Of a DNA stretch of 64,000 bases, positions 32,388-40,584 are shown in pieces; position 1 is the stretch's first letter; each line of letters starts with the position of its first letter. The stretch is from assembly GCF_037572775.1 (NCBI RefSeq), contig NZ_JBBHKA010000001.1, positions 2,294,001-2,358,000 on the forward strand, in the 5' to 3' direction. The stretch is from Ramlibacter sp. PS4R-6 (GTDB taxonomy: Bacteria; Pseudomonadota; Gammaproteobacteria; Burkholderiales; Burkholderiaceae_C). The notes under the pieces were generated by a model, which made no database searches, was not told the DNA's origin, and was given only the letters and a program-made list of their open reading frames with translations. The translations under genes were made by a program, and so were the position numbers.

Positions 32388-33929
32388 GTGCTCAAGCGCA
32401 TCCTTCCCATCGCCGGCCTGGCGTTCGCTTCGTTTGCGCAGGCGCAGGCCGTCGCGCTGGACCCCGAGATCGCAGCGCTGGCGCAGCGCGAGGCGCCGGC
32501 CGTGCTCGAGACGCTGCGCCAGCTCACGTCGGTCGACAGCGGCACCAACCAAGCGGGCGTGGCGGCGGTGGCCGAGCAGGTCGAGCGCTTTGCCAAGGGT
32601 CTGGGCGCCGACGTGCAGCGCGTCACGCCCGCGAACAACGTCATCGGCCCCAACCTCGTGGTCACCTTCAAGGGAACGGGGCAGCGGCGCATCATGCTGA
32701 TGGCGCACATGGACACCGTGTACGTGGCGGGAACCGCGGCCGCACGGCCCTTCCGGCTGGACGGCAACCGGGCCATCGCGCCGGGCATCGGCGACGACAA
32801 GGGCGGCGTGGCGGTGTTCCTGCATGCGATGAAGCTGCTGAAGGCGCGCGGCTTCGCGGACTACGAGCGCGTGACGCTGGTCTTCAACAGCGACGAGGAG
32901 CAGGGCAGCTTCGGCTCGCGCGACCTGATCCGCTCGCAGGCGTCGCGGCACGACGTGATCCTGAGCGGCGAATCGAGCGGCCCGCGCGAGACGCTGGTCA
33001 TCGGCACCTCGGGGGCGGGCGGCCTGCGCGTGGTGTTCCGCCGCGGCGACCGCATGGTCGAGGAAGCCTCCGACACGGTGCTGCGCACGCGCGAGCTGTT
33101 CACGCAGGTACCCGAGACGCGCATGAACTGGACGATCGCGCGCGTGGAGGACACGACGGCGCTGAAGGACGCGGCCGCGACGATCACCTGGCGCATCAAG
33201 GGGCGGCCTTCGCATGCCGGCGTCACGCCGCACCTCGGGATCAACGCCGTGGTCGAGGGCGCGCTCCTTGTCAAGCGCGTGACGCAAGCCGCCGCGACGA
33301 TGCCGGGCGTGCGGCTGCAGTGGCGCGCGCTGACGGGCGGGCAGGTGTCGAACATCATTCCCGACCAGGGCCTGGCGCAAGTCGAGATCGCGGCGCCGAA
33401 CGTGCAGGAGGCAGCCGCCGCCCTGGCGCAGGTGGGCAGCCAGCCCGGCCTGCCGGGCGCGCAGGTCACCGTGGAAGTCACGCCGGGCCCGGCGCCCGCC
33501 GGTAGCGGCGGCGACGTCTTCGCTTCCGCCGACATCCGCGTGCCCACGCCGGAAGCTTTTGCCACGCTCACGAAGATCGTGCGCGACAGGGTGGAGGAGA
33601 AGAAGTTCGCGTCGACCTCGCTCGCCGCGAGCGAGCTGCTGGCCTTCCCGCCGTACAACATGAACGCGCAGGCGCGCGCCATCGCGGAGACGGTGATCGC
33701 GATCAACCGGCAATTGGGCGGCGAGCTGGAGATCGGCCCGCGCGCCTTCGGCGCCACCGACGCCGCGTGGGCCGGGCAATCGGGCAAGCCGGTGCTGGAG
33801 GGCTTCGGCCTGCCCGGCGCCAACTACCACTCGTCCGACGAGGAATACATCTTTGCCGACCGCATCCCGCGGCGGCTGGCGCTGGTGGCCGAGACCATCC
33901 GCGCGATCTCGCGCATGGAGGGCAAGTGA
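32388..33929 (+). CDS. M20-family zinc peptidase (glutamate carboxypeptidase-like)
   Basis: Exported zinc exopeptidase of 513 aa from the M20/CPG2 family. Seen: signal peptide LKRILPIAGLAFASFAQAQA, metal ligands in MLMAHMDTVY, GIGDDKGGVA, NSDEEQGSFGS (with the catalytic Glu) and NYHSSDEEYIF, and the dimerisation-domain block GRPSHAGVTPH. It removes C-terminal glutamate or similar residues in the periplasm. A GTG start is preferred: it gives a clean signal peptide and lies five bases after TACGAT; the ATG seven codons upstream is the alternative. A GNAT gene follows two bases after the stop. Confidence 0.9.
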   Translation: MLKRILPIAGLAFASFAQAQAVALDPEIAALAQREAPAVLETLRQLTSVDSGTNQAGVAAVAEQVERFAKGLGADVQRVTPANNVIGPNLVVTFKGTGQRRIMLMAHMDTVYVAGTAAARPFRLDGNRAIAPGIGDDKGGVAVFLHAMKLLKARGFADYERVTLVFNSDEEQGSFGSRDLIRSQASRHDVILSGESSGPRETLVIGTSGAGGLRVVFRRGDRMVEEASDTVLRTRELFTQVPETRMNWTIARVEDTTALKDAAATITWRIKGRPSHAGVTPHLGINAVVEGALLVKRVTQAAATMPGVRLQWRALTGGQVSNIIPDQGLAQVEIAAPNVQEAAAALAQVGSQPGLPGAQVTVEVTPGPAPAGSGGDVFASADIRVPTPEAFATLTKIVRDRVEEKKFASTSLAASELLAFPPYNMNAQARAIAETVIAINRQLGGELEIGPRAFGATDAAWAGQSGKPVLEGFGLPGANYHSSDEEYIFADRIPRRLALVAETIRAISRMEGK

Positions 33930-33930
33930 G

Positions 33931-34437
33931 ATGCAGGTTCACCGGATCGTGAACGCAACCGAAGCCGACATCGAGGGCCTGGCCGACGTCCTCATCGACT
34001 GCGTCGAGGGCGGCGCGTCGGTGAGCTTCATGGAGCCGATGACGCGCGAGAAGGCGCTCGGGTTCTGGCGCAAGGTCGCGCAATCGGCGGCGCGCGGCGA
34101 GCGCGTGCTGCTCGCCGCCGAGGAGGGCGGGCGCATCGTGGGCACCGTGCAGGTCGTCTTCGACATGCCCGAGAACCAGCCGCACCGCGGCGATGTCTCC
34201 AAGATGCTCGTCCACCGCTCGATGCGCAAACGCGGCATCGGCGAATTGCTGATGCGCGCGGCGGAGCAGGCGGCCGCCGAACACCGCAAGACCCTGCTGG
34301 TGCTGGACACCGCGAGCGCCGATGCGGAACGGCTGTACGAGCGCTGCGGCTGGCAGCGCGTGGGCGTCATTCCCGGCTATGCCCTGCTGCCGCAGGGCGG
34401 GTACTGCGACACGGTGTATTTCTACAAGACGCTCTGA
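33931..34437 (+). CDS. GNAT family N-acetyltransferase
   Basis: Acetyl-CoA-dependent acetyltransferase of 168 aa. Seen: RIVNATEADIEGLADVLIDC at the N-terminus, then the GNAT core: GRIVGTVQVVFDMPENQPHR (strands 3-4), the acetyl-CoA loop MLVHRSMRKRGIGELLMRAA (R-x-x-G-I-G) and LVLDTASADAERLYERCGWQ. The start follows the peptidase stop by one base. The substrate is unknown; similar enzymes acetylate small amines or antibiotics, but no specific claim is possible. Confidence 0.9.
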   Translation: MQVHRIVNATEADIEGLADVLIDCVEGGASVSFMEPMTREKALGFWRKVAQSAARGERVLLAAEEGGRIVGTVQVVFDMPENQPHRGDVSKMLVHRSMRKRGIGELLMRAAEQAAAEHRKTLLVLDTASADAERLYERCGWQRVGVIPGYALLPQGGYCDTVYFYKTL

Positions 34438-34450
34438 GGGGTCGCGTGGT

Positions 34451-34480
34451 TGCGGAAATCTATCCGCAGTTCGCCGGATA
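34451..34480. promoter_or_regulatory. Nested inverted repeats upstream of the helix-turn-helix gene
   Basis: Two overlapping palindromes share TATCCG: TGCGGA (34451-34456) with TCCGCA (34463-34468), and TATCCG (34461-34466) with CGGATA (34475-34480). They lie about 35 bases before a -10-like TAAGAT at 34513-34518 that should drive the helix-turn-helix gene. Possible self-operator or activator site; no protein is identified. Confidence 0.4.
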
Positions 34481-34591
34481 CAAGCCGATGCGACATTAGT
34501 TTGGCCGTGGGCTAAGATGGGCCCATCGGAGGCAACCGGCTTCGCAATCCCCGGCACCAACAGAGGGAAGCAGGCCAACAGCGCAAAGCCC

Positions 34592-35041
34592 ATGCCCAAC
34601 ATTGCATCGCTCCTAAAAGAAGAAATCGCCCGCGTCTCGCGAAAGCAATCCCGCACCGAAATCCAGGCGCTGAAGAAGGCGAATTCCCACTACCGCGGCC
34701 AGATCGCGGAACTGAAGCGCCGCATGCAGGCGCTGGAGCAGCAGGTGCGCCGCCTCGGCAAGGCCGGGCCCGTGCGCGGCGCCAGGGCCGCCGCCGCCGA
34801 AGATGACGGCGAGGAGGGCGGCCCCCAGATCCGCTACAGCGCCAAGAGCCTGGCGTCGCAGCGCAAGCGGCTCGGCCTGTCGGCCGCGTCGCTCGCCAAG
34901 TTGCTGGGCGTGTCGGCACTGTCGGTCTACAAGTGGGAAAGCGGCAACACGCGCCCGCGCCGCAAGCAGATCGAGGCCATCGCGCAGCTGCGCGGCATGG
35001 GGCGCCGCGACGCGCAGAAGAAGCTCGAGGAACTCGGCTAG
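34592..35041 (+). CDS. Helix-turn-helix (XRE-like) protein with N-terminal coiled coil
   Basis: DNA-binding protein of 149 aa. Seen: an N-terminal coiled coil IASLLKEEIARVSRKQSRTE to EQQVRRLGK (residues 5-60), an acidic linker, then an XRE-type domain: AKSLASQRKRLGLSAASLAK, LLGVSALSVYKWESGNTRPR, with recognition-helix SALSVYKWE. Probably a dimeric regulator. A 67-base leader is predicted from TAAGAT at 34513, but no strong ribosome site lies directly before the ATG. Nested inverted repeats upstream may be its operator. Targets unknown. Confidence 0.85.
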   Translation: MPNIASLLKEEIARVSRKQSRTEIQALKKANSHYRGQIAELKRRMQALEQQVRRLGKAGPVRGARAAAAEDDGEEGGPQIRYSAKSLASQRKRLGLSAASLAKLLGVSALSVYKWESGNTRPRRKQIEAIAQLRGMGRRDAQKKLEELG

Positions 35042-35084
35042 GCGTCCTACAGCAGCCACGGCTGGGCCAGCCTAGAGTCGCGCC

Positions 35085-37133
35085 ATGGCCGACGAGGAGA
35101 CGCCGCAAGGCACGAGCGCGCGCCTGCGCGCATGGGGCTCGCAAGCCACGGCGTTCGCGCGCCGCTGCGCCGGCTGGGTGCGCCGCCACCCGTGGCGCAC
35201 CGTCGCGATCCCGCCGCTCCTCGTCGCCGCATGGGTGCTGGCCCTCATCCCGTTCACGCCCAGCGTCGCCGACCTGCGCAAGTTCCGCACCGAGGTGCCG
35301 GCAGTCGTGCTCTCGTCCGACGGCGTCGTCATCGCCGAATACCGGCGCGTGAACCGGCGCTGGGTGCCGCTGGAAGGCATCTCGCCGCGCGTGGTGGACG
35401 CGCTCATCGCCACCGAGGACCGGCGCTTCTACAGCCACCACGGCATCGACGTCGTGCGCACGGCGGGTGCCCTCGTGCGCACGCTGCGCGGTGACCGGCA
35501 GGGCGGCTCGACCATCACGCAGCAGCTCGCGCGCAACCTGTTCCCCGAGGACATCGGCCGCGCGCCGACACTCACGCGCAAGGTGAAGGAGGCCATCACC
35601 GCGCTGAAGATCGAGGCCGTGTATTCCAAGAACGAGATCCTCGAGGTCTACCTGAACACGGTGCCTTTCCTCTACAACGCCTTCGGCATCGAGATGGCGG
35701 CGCGCACCTACTTCGACACCAGCGCCGACAAGCTGGACGTGCTGCAAAGCGCGACGCTGGTGGCGATGCTCAAGGGCACGGCCGCGTACAACCCGGTGCT
35801 CAACCCCGAACGGGCGCTCGCGCGGCGCAACCTCGTGCTCACGCAGATGGCGCAGGTGGGCAAGCTCGACCCCACGCGCGTGGCGGCGCTGCAGAAGCGC
35901 CCGCTGGGCATCGACTTCGAGCGGCAGGACGAGATCCCGGGCCCGGCGCCGCACGTCGCGCAGTTCCTGCGCAAGTGGCTGATCGAGTGGGCCGACCGCA
36001 ACGGCTACGACATCTACGCCGACGGCCTCGTCGTGCGCACGACGCTCGACGGCAAGCTGCAGAAGGCGGCGGTGCAGGCCGTGGTGCGGCAGGGCGCGCA
36101 ACTGCAGTCGCTCGTCGACCGGCGGGTGCGCAAGGGCGAGACCGCGCCGACGATCCAGGCCGGCTTCGTGGCGATGGACCCGCGCTCGGGTTTCATCCGC
36201 GCGTGGGTGGGCAGCCGCGACTTCGCCAAGGAGCAGTTCGACCACGTTGCGCAGGCGCGCCGCCAGCCCGGCTCCACCTTCAAGCCCTTCGTGTACGCGG
36301 CCGCCTTCGAGGCGGGCATGCATCCTTCCTTCACCTACCAGGACGCGCCGGTGTCGTACCGGCTGGCGGGCGGCGAGGTGTGGAGCCCCAACGACGTCGC
36401 CCCGCCGACGATGCAGCAGATGTCGCTGCGCGACGGCCTGGTGTTCTCGAAGAACCGCATCACCGCGCAGGTGATGCACAACGTGGGCCCGGAGCGCGTG
36501 GCGAAGACCGCGCGCGCCATGGGCGTGCGCGACAGCAAGCTGGAAGCCGTGCCTTCGCTTGCGCTGGGCACGAGCCCCGTCACCTTGCGCGAAATGGTCG
36601 CGGCCTACGCGCCGATCGCCAATGGCGGCCTCTACGCCGAGCCTCACCTCGTGCTGAGCATCGAGCGGCGCGACGGCGAGCTGCTCGCGCAGTTCGCGTA
36701 CCCCGACCCCGAGCGCGCGATCTCGCGGGCGACCTCGCTGCTGCTGGTCGACGTGATGCGCGGCGTCGTCGACGAAGGCACGGGCACGGCGATCCGCTCG
36801 CGCTTCGGCATCCAGGCCGACGTTGCGGGCAAGACCGGCACCACGCAGGACAACAGCGACGGCTGGTTCCTGCTCGTGCACCGCCAGCTGGTCGGTGGCG
36901 CGTGGGTGGGCTTCAACGACCCCGCCGTGAAAATGGGCGACTGGGGCGAGGGCGCCCGCAGCGCGCTGCCCATCGTGGGCGACGTGTTCCAGCAGGCGCT
37001 GCGCAACCGCTGGATCGACCCGCAGGCCGAGTTCGACATCCCCCGGCCCAAGCGCGAGCCGCCGCGGCGCGAGGACCCGGTGGTCGATTTCTTCAGCCGT
37101 TTGTTTGCTCCCCTTTTCCGCCGGTCGCATTAG
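35085..37133 (+). CDS. Penicillin-binding protein 1A family (bifunctional transglycosylase/transpeptidase)
   Basis: Class A penicillin-binding protein of 682 aa that polymerises and cross-links peptidoglycan at the inner membrane. Seen: one N-terminal transmembrane helix (VAIPPLLVAAWVLALIPF), glycosyltransferase block ATEDRRFYSHHGIDVVRT with catalytic Glu and GGSTITQQLARNLF, then transpeptidase motifs: SxxK in QPGSTFKPFVYAAA, SKN, and GKTGTTQDNSDGWF. It is shorter than MrcA (about 800-850) because the OB/linker domain is minimal, nearer to PbpC/Pbp2d-like class A proteins. TAGAGT ends six bases before the ATG. Confidence 0.9.
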   Translation: MADEETPQGTSARLRAWGSQATAFARRCAGWVRRHPWRTVAIPPLLVAAWVLALIPFTPSVADLRKFRTEVPAVVLSSDGVVIAEYRRVNRRWVPLEGISPRVVDALIATEDRRFYSHHGIDVVRTAGALVRTLRGDRQGGSTITQQLARNLFPEDIGRAPTLTRKVKEAITALKIEAVYSKNEILEVYLNTVPFLYNAFGIEMAARTYFDTSADKLDVLQSATLVAMLKGTAAYNPVLNPERALARRNLVLTQMAQVGKLDPTRVAALQKRPLGIDFERQDEIPGPAPHVAQFLRKWLIEWADRNGYDIYADGLVVRTTLDGKLQKAAVQAVVRQGAQLQSLVDRRVRKGETAPTIQAGFVAMDPRSGFIRAWVGSRDFAKEQFDHVAQARRQPGSTFKPFVYAAAFEAGMHPSFTYQDAPVSYRLAGGEVWSPNDVAPPTMQQMSLRDGLVFSKNRITAQVMHNVGPERVAKTARAMGVRDSKLEAVPSLALGTSPVTLREMVAAYAPIANGGLYAEPHLVLSIERRDGELLAQFAYPDPERAISRATSLLLVDVMRGVVDEGTGTAIRSRFGIQADVAGKTGTTQDNSDGWFLLVHRQLVGGAWVGFNDPAVKMGDWGEGARSALPIVGDVFQQALRNRWIDPQAEFDIPRPKREPPRREDPVVDFFSRLFAPLFRRSH

Positions 37134-37142
37134 ACTGGCCCG

Positions 37143-37907
37143 ATGGACAAACCCGTCGCGATCGTCACCGGCTCCGCCTCCGGCGTGGGCGCCGCCACCG
37201 CGCTGAAGCTCGCCCAGCGCGGCTGGAACGTGGTCATCAACTACTCGAAGAGCGAGAAGGAAGCGCAGGAGACGCAGGCTGCGTGCCAGTCGGCGGGCGC
37301 GCACACGCTGCTCGCGAAGGGCAACGTCGCATCCGACGATGACTGCCGCGCGATCGCGGCGGCCGCCGTGCAGCGCTGGAACCGCATCGATGCGCTCGTG
37401 AACAACGCCGGCACCAGCGTCTTCGGCGAGGACGCCAAGTGGGACAACATCGACGCCGAGGTGTTCCAGCGCATCCTGGCCGTGAACACGCTGGGCACCT
37501 TCCAGATGCTGCGCGCCTGCCTGCCGCAACTGAAGGCGGCGAAAGGCGCGGTCGTGAACGTGTCGTCGGTGGCGGGTGCGCTGGGCATCGGGTCGTCGGT
37601 GCCCTACGTCGCGTCCAAGGGCGCGGTGAATTCACTGACGCTGCACTTCGCGCGGCAGCTGGCGCCCGACATCCGCGTCAACGCCGTCTGCCCCGCGCTC
37701 ATCACGTCGCCGTGGTTCGACAAGGGCATGGGCGAGGGCGGGCTCGAGAAGGCCATCGCCGCCACCGAAGCCCACACGCCGCTGCGCAAGCCGAGCACGC
37801 CGGAAGACGTGGCCGAAGCCATCGTGTTCCTCATCGTCGGCGCACCCACCATCACGGGCGAGCTGCTGATGATCGACGGCGGCACGCACCTGGGCACGCG
37901 CCGCTAG
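37143..37907 (+). CDS. Short-chain dehydrogenase/reductase family oxidoreductase
   Basis: SDR enzyme of 254 aa. Seen: cofactor motif TGSASGVGAATALKLA (TGxxxGxG), NNAGTS, catalytic Ser in VNVSSVAGALG and YVASK (Tyr and Lys), and the C-terminal ITGELLMIDGGTHLG typical of FabG-like 3-oxoacyl reductases. It lies 9 bases after the PBP gene, whose stop codon is inside the TAGACT hexamer that ends six bases before this ATG. A Bug receptor follows 25 bases later with its own AAGGAG, so the pair may handle an imported hydroxy acid. Substrate unknown. Confidence 0.9.
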   Translation: MDKPVAIVTGSASGVGAATALKLAQRGWNVVINYSKSEKEAQETQAACQSAGAHTLLAKGNVASDDDCRAIAAAAVQRWNRIDALVNNAGTSVFGEDAKWDNIDAEVFQRILAVNTLGTFQMLRACLPQLKAAKGAVVNVSSVAGALGIGSSVPYVASKGAVNSLTLHFARQLAPDIRVNAVCPALITSPWFDKGMGEGGLEKAIAATEAHTPLRKPSTPEDVAEAIVFLIVGAPTITGELLMIDGGTHLGTRR

Positions 37908-37932
37908 AACCGACAACGAAGGAGACAAAGCC

Positions 37933-38898
37933 ATGAACCGAATCTCGCGCCGCGCGATCTGCATCGCCGCTGCCGCGCTCGTCGCCATTCCCGCCGCCGC
38001 GCAATCGGTGTGGCCCACCAAGCCGGTGAGGATCGTCGTCACATTCCCGCCGGGTGGTGCGCCCGACACGCTGGCGCGCATCCTCGCGGAGAAGTGGGGC
38101 TCGCTCGGCCAGCCGATCACGGTGGACAACAAGCCCGGCGCGGGCGGGAACATCGGCGCGGACTTCGTGGCCAAGAGCGCGGCCGACGGCACGACGCTGG
38201 TGGTGGGCACCGTGGGCACGCATGCGATCAACGCGTCGCTGTACGACAAGATGCCGTACAACAACCTCAAGGACTTCACGCCGGTCACCTTCCTCGCGTC
38301 CACGCCGAACCTGCTGGTGGTGAACAACACGGTGCCGGCGAAGACGGTGAAGGAACTCATCGACCTGGCGAAGACGAAGCCGCTGACCTTCGGCTCCTCG
38401 GGCAGCGGCACGTCCATCCACCTGTCGGGCGAACTCTTCAACACCCTGGCCGGGGTGAAGATGCAGCACATCCCGTACCGGGGCCGCGCGCAGGCCATCC
38501 CCGACCTGCTGGGCGGGCGCATCGACATGATCTTCGACAACATGCCGTCGGCGCTGCCGCTGGTGAAGGCGGGCGAGCTGCGCGCCATTGCGGTCACGAG
38601 CGCGCAGCGCTCGCCGGCCGCGCCCAACGTGCCGACGATCGCCGAGTCGGGCCTGCCGGGCTTCGAGGCGACGTCGTGGTTCGCGCTCTATGCGCCCGCG
38701 GGCCTGCCGCGCGACGTGCAGATGAAGATCAACGCCGAGACGCTGCGCGTGATGGCTCTGCCGGACGTGAAGGAAAAGCTCGCGACGCTGGGCTTGGAAA
38801 TCAACACGGGCACGCCCGAGGCGCTGATGCAGCTCACCCAGCAGGAGACCATCAAGTGGGCGAAGGTGGTCAAGGAATCGGGCGCCAAGCCTGACTGA
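37933..38898 (+). CDS. Bug-family (TctC-like) solute-binding receptor
   Basis: Full-length periplasmic receptor of 321 aa. Seen: signal peptide RRAICIAAAALVAIPAAAQS, then PVRIVVTFPPGG, VDNKPGAGGNIGADFVAKSA, DGTTLVVGTVGTHAINASLY, IPYRGRAQAIPDLLGGRIDM and GLPGFEATSWFALYAPAGLP. This is the complete form of the domain found truncated at the left edge of the window, with which it shares the same blocks. AAGGAG lies 8 bases upstream. No TctA/TctB partner is nearby. Ligand not determinable; the SDR neighbour suggests a hydroxy- or dicarboxylate. Confidence 0.95.
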   Translation: MNRISRRAICIAAAALVAIPAAAQSVWPTKPVRIVVTFPPGGAPDTLARILAEKWGSLGQPITVDNKPGAGGNIGADFVAKSAADGTTLVVGTVGTHAINASLYDKMPYNNLKDFTPVTFLASTPNLLVVNNTVPAKTVKELIDLAKTKPLTFGSSGSGTSIHLSGELFNTLAGVKMQHIPYRGRAQAIPDLLGGRIDMIFDNMPSALPLVKAGELRAIAVTSAQRSPAAPNVPTIAESGLPGFEATSWFALYAPAGLPRDVQMKINAETLRVMALPDVKEKLATLGLEINTGTPEALMQLTQQETIKWAKVVKESGAKPD

Positions 38899-39011
38899 GC
38901 CAGGGAAAATTCTTCGAAGTGCGCTTCCGCACGCACTTGCGCTGATACAACGCCGAACTTCGCGCCGCGAGCCTTAGTCTCTCCCGCTTTGCCTTGTCGG
39001 AGAGGGACTAC

Positions 39012-39740
39012 ATGCGCGTCGCGCGTTCGCCTGCTTTTGCCGCTTTCGCCGGGTTCTTCGGCGTCATGCTTGCCTGCACCACCTTCGTGGCCCAGCAACA
39101 GATGCCCCGGTTGCCGGAACTGCTCACCGTCGAGCTACCCCGCGTCGAGATCGCCGTGAAGGTCGATCGCGAGGCTTCGTACTTCGACGACCTGCGCGCC
39201 CAGGTGCGCTGGGTGCCGACGAAGGTGGGCCGCGCGACGATGATGGCGCCCGACTTCGAGTCGCGCCTGCTGCTCGCGAAGTCCGCCGCGGAGCGCGCGG
39301 GCCTGGGCCAGCTGGGCCTGTCGTACAAGGACGTCTACGCGATCATCAACGCCGAGACCTCGTGGGCGCCGCGCACGGGCGCCAGCCGCGACGGCACGCC
39401 CAACCTGGGCATCGCGCAGTTCGAGCCCGCCACGGCCAAGGCGCTGGGCATCCGCGACCCGGACGACCCGGTGGAAGCGGTGCATGCGGCGGCGGTCCAC
39501 ATCAAGGAAGCCGCGCTGTGGAGCGAGGACCGGCTGCGCACGCTGAAGCTCGGCAAGGCCGAGCGCGCCGAGAAGCTGCGCGAAGGCATCTCGATCTACT
39601 ACAACCTCTCCACGCGCGGGCGCAACCAGTGGAACGGGCTGAACACCGCACAGCTGCCGGTCGAGACGCAGCGGCACATCGCGAACGCGCGCTACGGCGT
39701 GCAGGAAGTCAGCCAGCTCGAGTCGCAGCTGCGCTCGTGA
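39012..39740 (+). CDS. Lytic transglycosylase-like (SLT domain) exported protein
   Basis: Exported protein of 242 aa with an N-terminal hydrophobic signal/anchor (PAFAAFAGFFGVMLACTTFV). Seen: a lysozyme-like domain, KDVYAIINAETSWAPRTGAS with the presumed catalytic Glu, then TPNLGIAQFEPATAKALGIR (the GxxQ-type block) and EGISIYYNLSTRGRNQWNGL. Resembles SLT-domain muramidases, which cleave peptidoglycan glycan strands. The start is set by GGAGAGG 9 bases upstream, excluding a TTG six codons earlier. Its stop abuts that of the convergent aldo/keto reductase (TGATCA). Confidence 0.85.
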   Translation: MRVARSPAFAAFAGFFGVMLACTTFVAQQQMPRLPELLTVELPRVEIAVKVDREASYFDDLRAQVRWVPTKVGRATMMAPDFESRLLLAKSAAERAGLGQLGLSYKDVYAIINAETSWAPRTGASRDGTPNLGIAQFEPATAKALGIRDPDDPVEAVHAAAVHIKEAALWSEDRLRTLKLGKAERAEKLREGISIYYNLSTRGRNQWNGLNTAQLPVETQRHIANARYGVQEVSQLESQLRS

Positions 39741-40562
39741 TCAGGCGACGATAGCCGCCACCTTGTCCTGCCACCACGCCGGCGGCGGGATCTCGCCTTC
39801 GCCGGCCTTGGCGTTCGCGGCCATGTGCTCCGGCCGCGACGTGCCGGGGATGACACAGGTGACCGCGGGCTGCGACAGCACGAACTTCAGCAGCACCTCG
39901 TTCCACGTGTCGCAGCCGATCTCGGCGGCCCAGGCCGGCAGGCGCCGGCCGCGCAGGGCCTTCAGCACCTTGCCGCCGCCGAACGGCAGGTTGATGAGGA
40001 CGGCCAGGCCGCGCTCCTGCGCCAGCGGCAACAGCCGCTGCTCGGCCTCGCGGTCGGCCACCGAGTAATTGAACTGCACGAAGTCCAGCGCCTCGGCGCG
40101 CACGACCTTCTCCAAGTCCGCATAGGCCGACGAGGTGTAGTGCGTGACGCCGATGTAGCCGACGCGCCCCTGCGCCTTCCACTCGCGCAGCGTGGCCAGG
40201 TGCTCGTGCGTGTCCACGAGGTTGTGCACCTGCATCAGGTCCACGCGCTCGACCCCCAGCAGGCGCATCGAGCGCTCCATCTGCTCGATGCCGGCGCGCT
40301 TGCCCGACGTCCACACCTTCGTCGCGACGAAGGCCGGCTCCTTCGCCGCGCGCGTGCCCAGCAGCTCGCCCACCACCTGCTCCGCGCTGCCGTACATCGG
40401 CGAGCTGTCGATGACACGGCCGCCCGCGGCGAAGAGCGCATCCAGCACCTTCCCGCGCTGCGCGAGCGCGACCGGGTCGCTGCCCACGTCGAACCCCAGC
40501 CAGGTGCCGCAGCCCACCACCGGCAGCGGCTGCGAGGTGGAAGGGATGGGGCGCGCGTGCAT
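39741..40562 (-). CDS. Aldo/keto reductase family protein
   Basis: NADPH-dependent oxidoreductase of 273 aa with a TIM barrel. Seen: PLPVVGCGTWLGFDVGSDP, VIDSSPMYGSAEQVVGELLG (Asp and Tyr of the tetrad), ATKVWTSGKR (Lys) and VDLMQVHNLVDTHEH (His), and CVIPGTSRPEHMAANA, the C-terminal cofactor block. The start before HARPIPST is used because TACTCT ends six bases upstream, overlapping the promoter of the divergent hydratase; longer frames run into that gene. Substrate unknown. Confidence 0.88.
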   Translation of the reverse strand: MHARPIPSTSQPLPVVGCGTWLGFDVGSDPVALAQRGKVLDALFAAGGRVIDSSPMYGSAEQVVGELLGTRAAKEPAFVATKVWTSGKRAGIEQMERSMRLLGVERVDLMQVHNLVDTHEHLATLREWKAQGRVGYIGVTHYTSSAYADLEKVVRAEALDFVQFNYSVADREAEQRLLPLAQERGLAVLINLPFGGGKVLKALRGRRLPAWAAEIGCDTWNEVLLKFVLSQPAVTCVIPGTSRPEHMAANAKAGEGEIPPPAWWQDKVAAIVA

Positions 40563-40568
40563 GCATCG

Positions 40569-40578
40569 AGAGTACAGT
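40569..40578. promoter_or_regulatory. Overlapping divergent -10 elements
   Basis: Only 22 bases separate the divergent starts at 40562 (minus) and 40585 (plus). TACTCT reads on the minus strand at 40574-40569 and TACAGT on the plus strand at 40573-40578, each exactly six bases from its ATG, sharing two bases. Only one polymerase can occupy the site at a time, so the two genes probably compete for transcription. Seen in sequence; function inferred. Confidence 0.5.
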
Positions 40579-40584
40579 GAGCGC

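Noticed and set aside
34512..37529. 1005-residue open frame on the minus strand opposite the PBP gene
   Set aside because: Low-complexity Arg/Ala/His-rich translation with no motif; a typical antisense frame of high-GC DNA over a well-supported gene.
1..38898. Complete tripartite tricarboxylate transporter
   Set aside because: Two Bug receptors are present but no TctA or TctB membrane components; these are orphan receptors.
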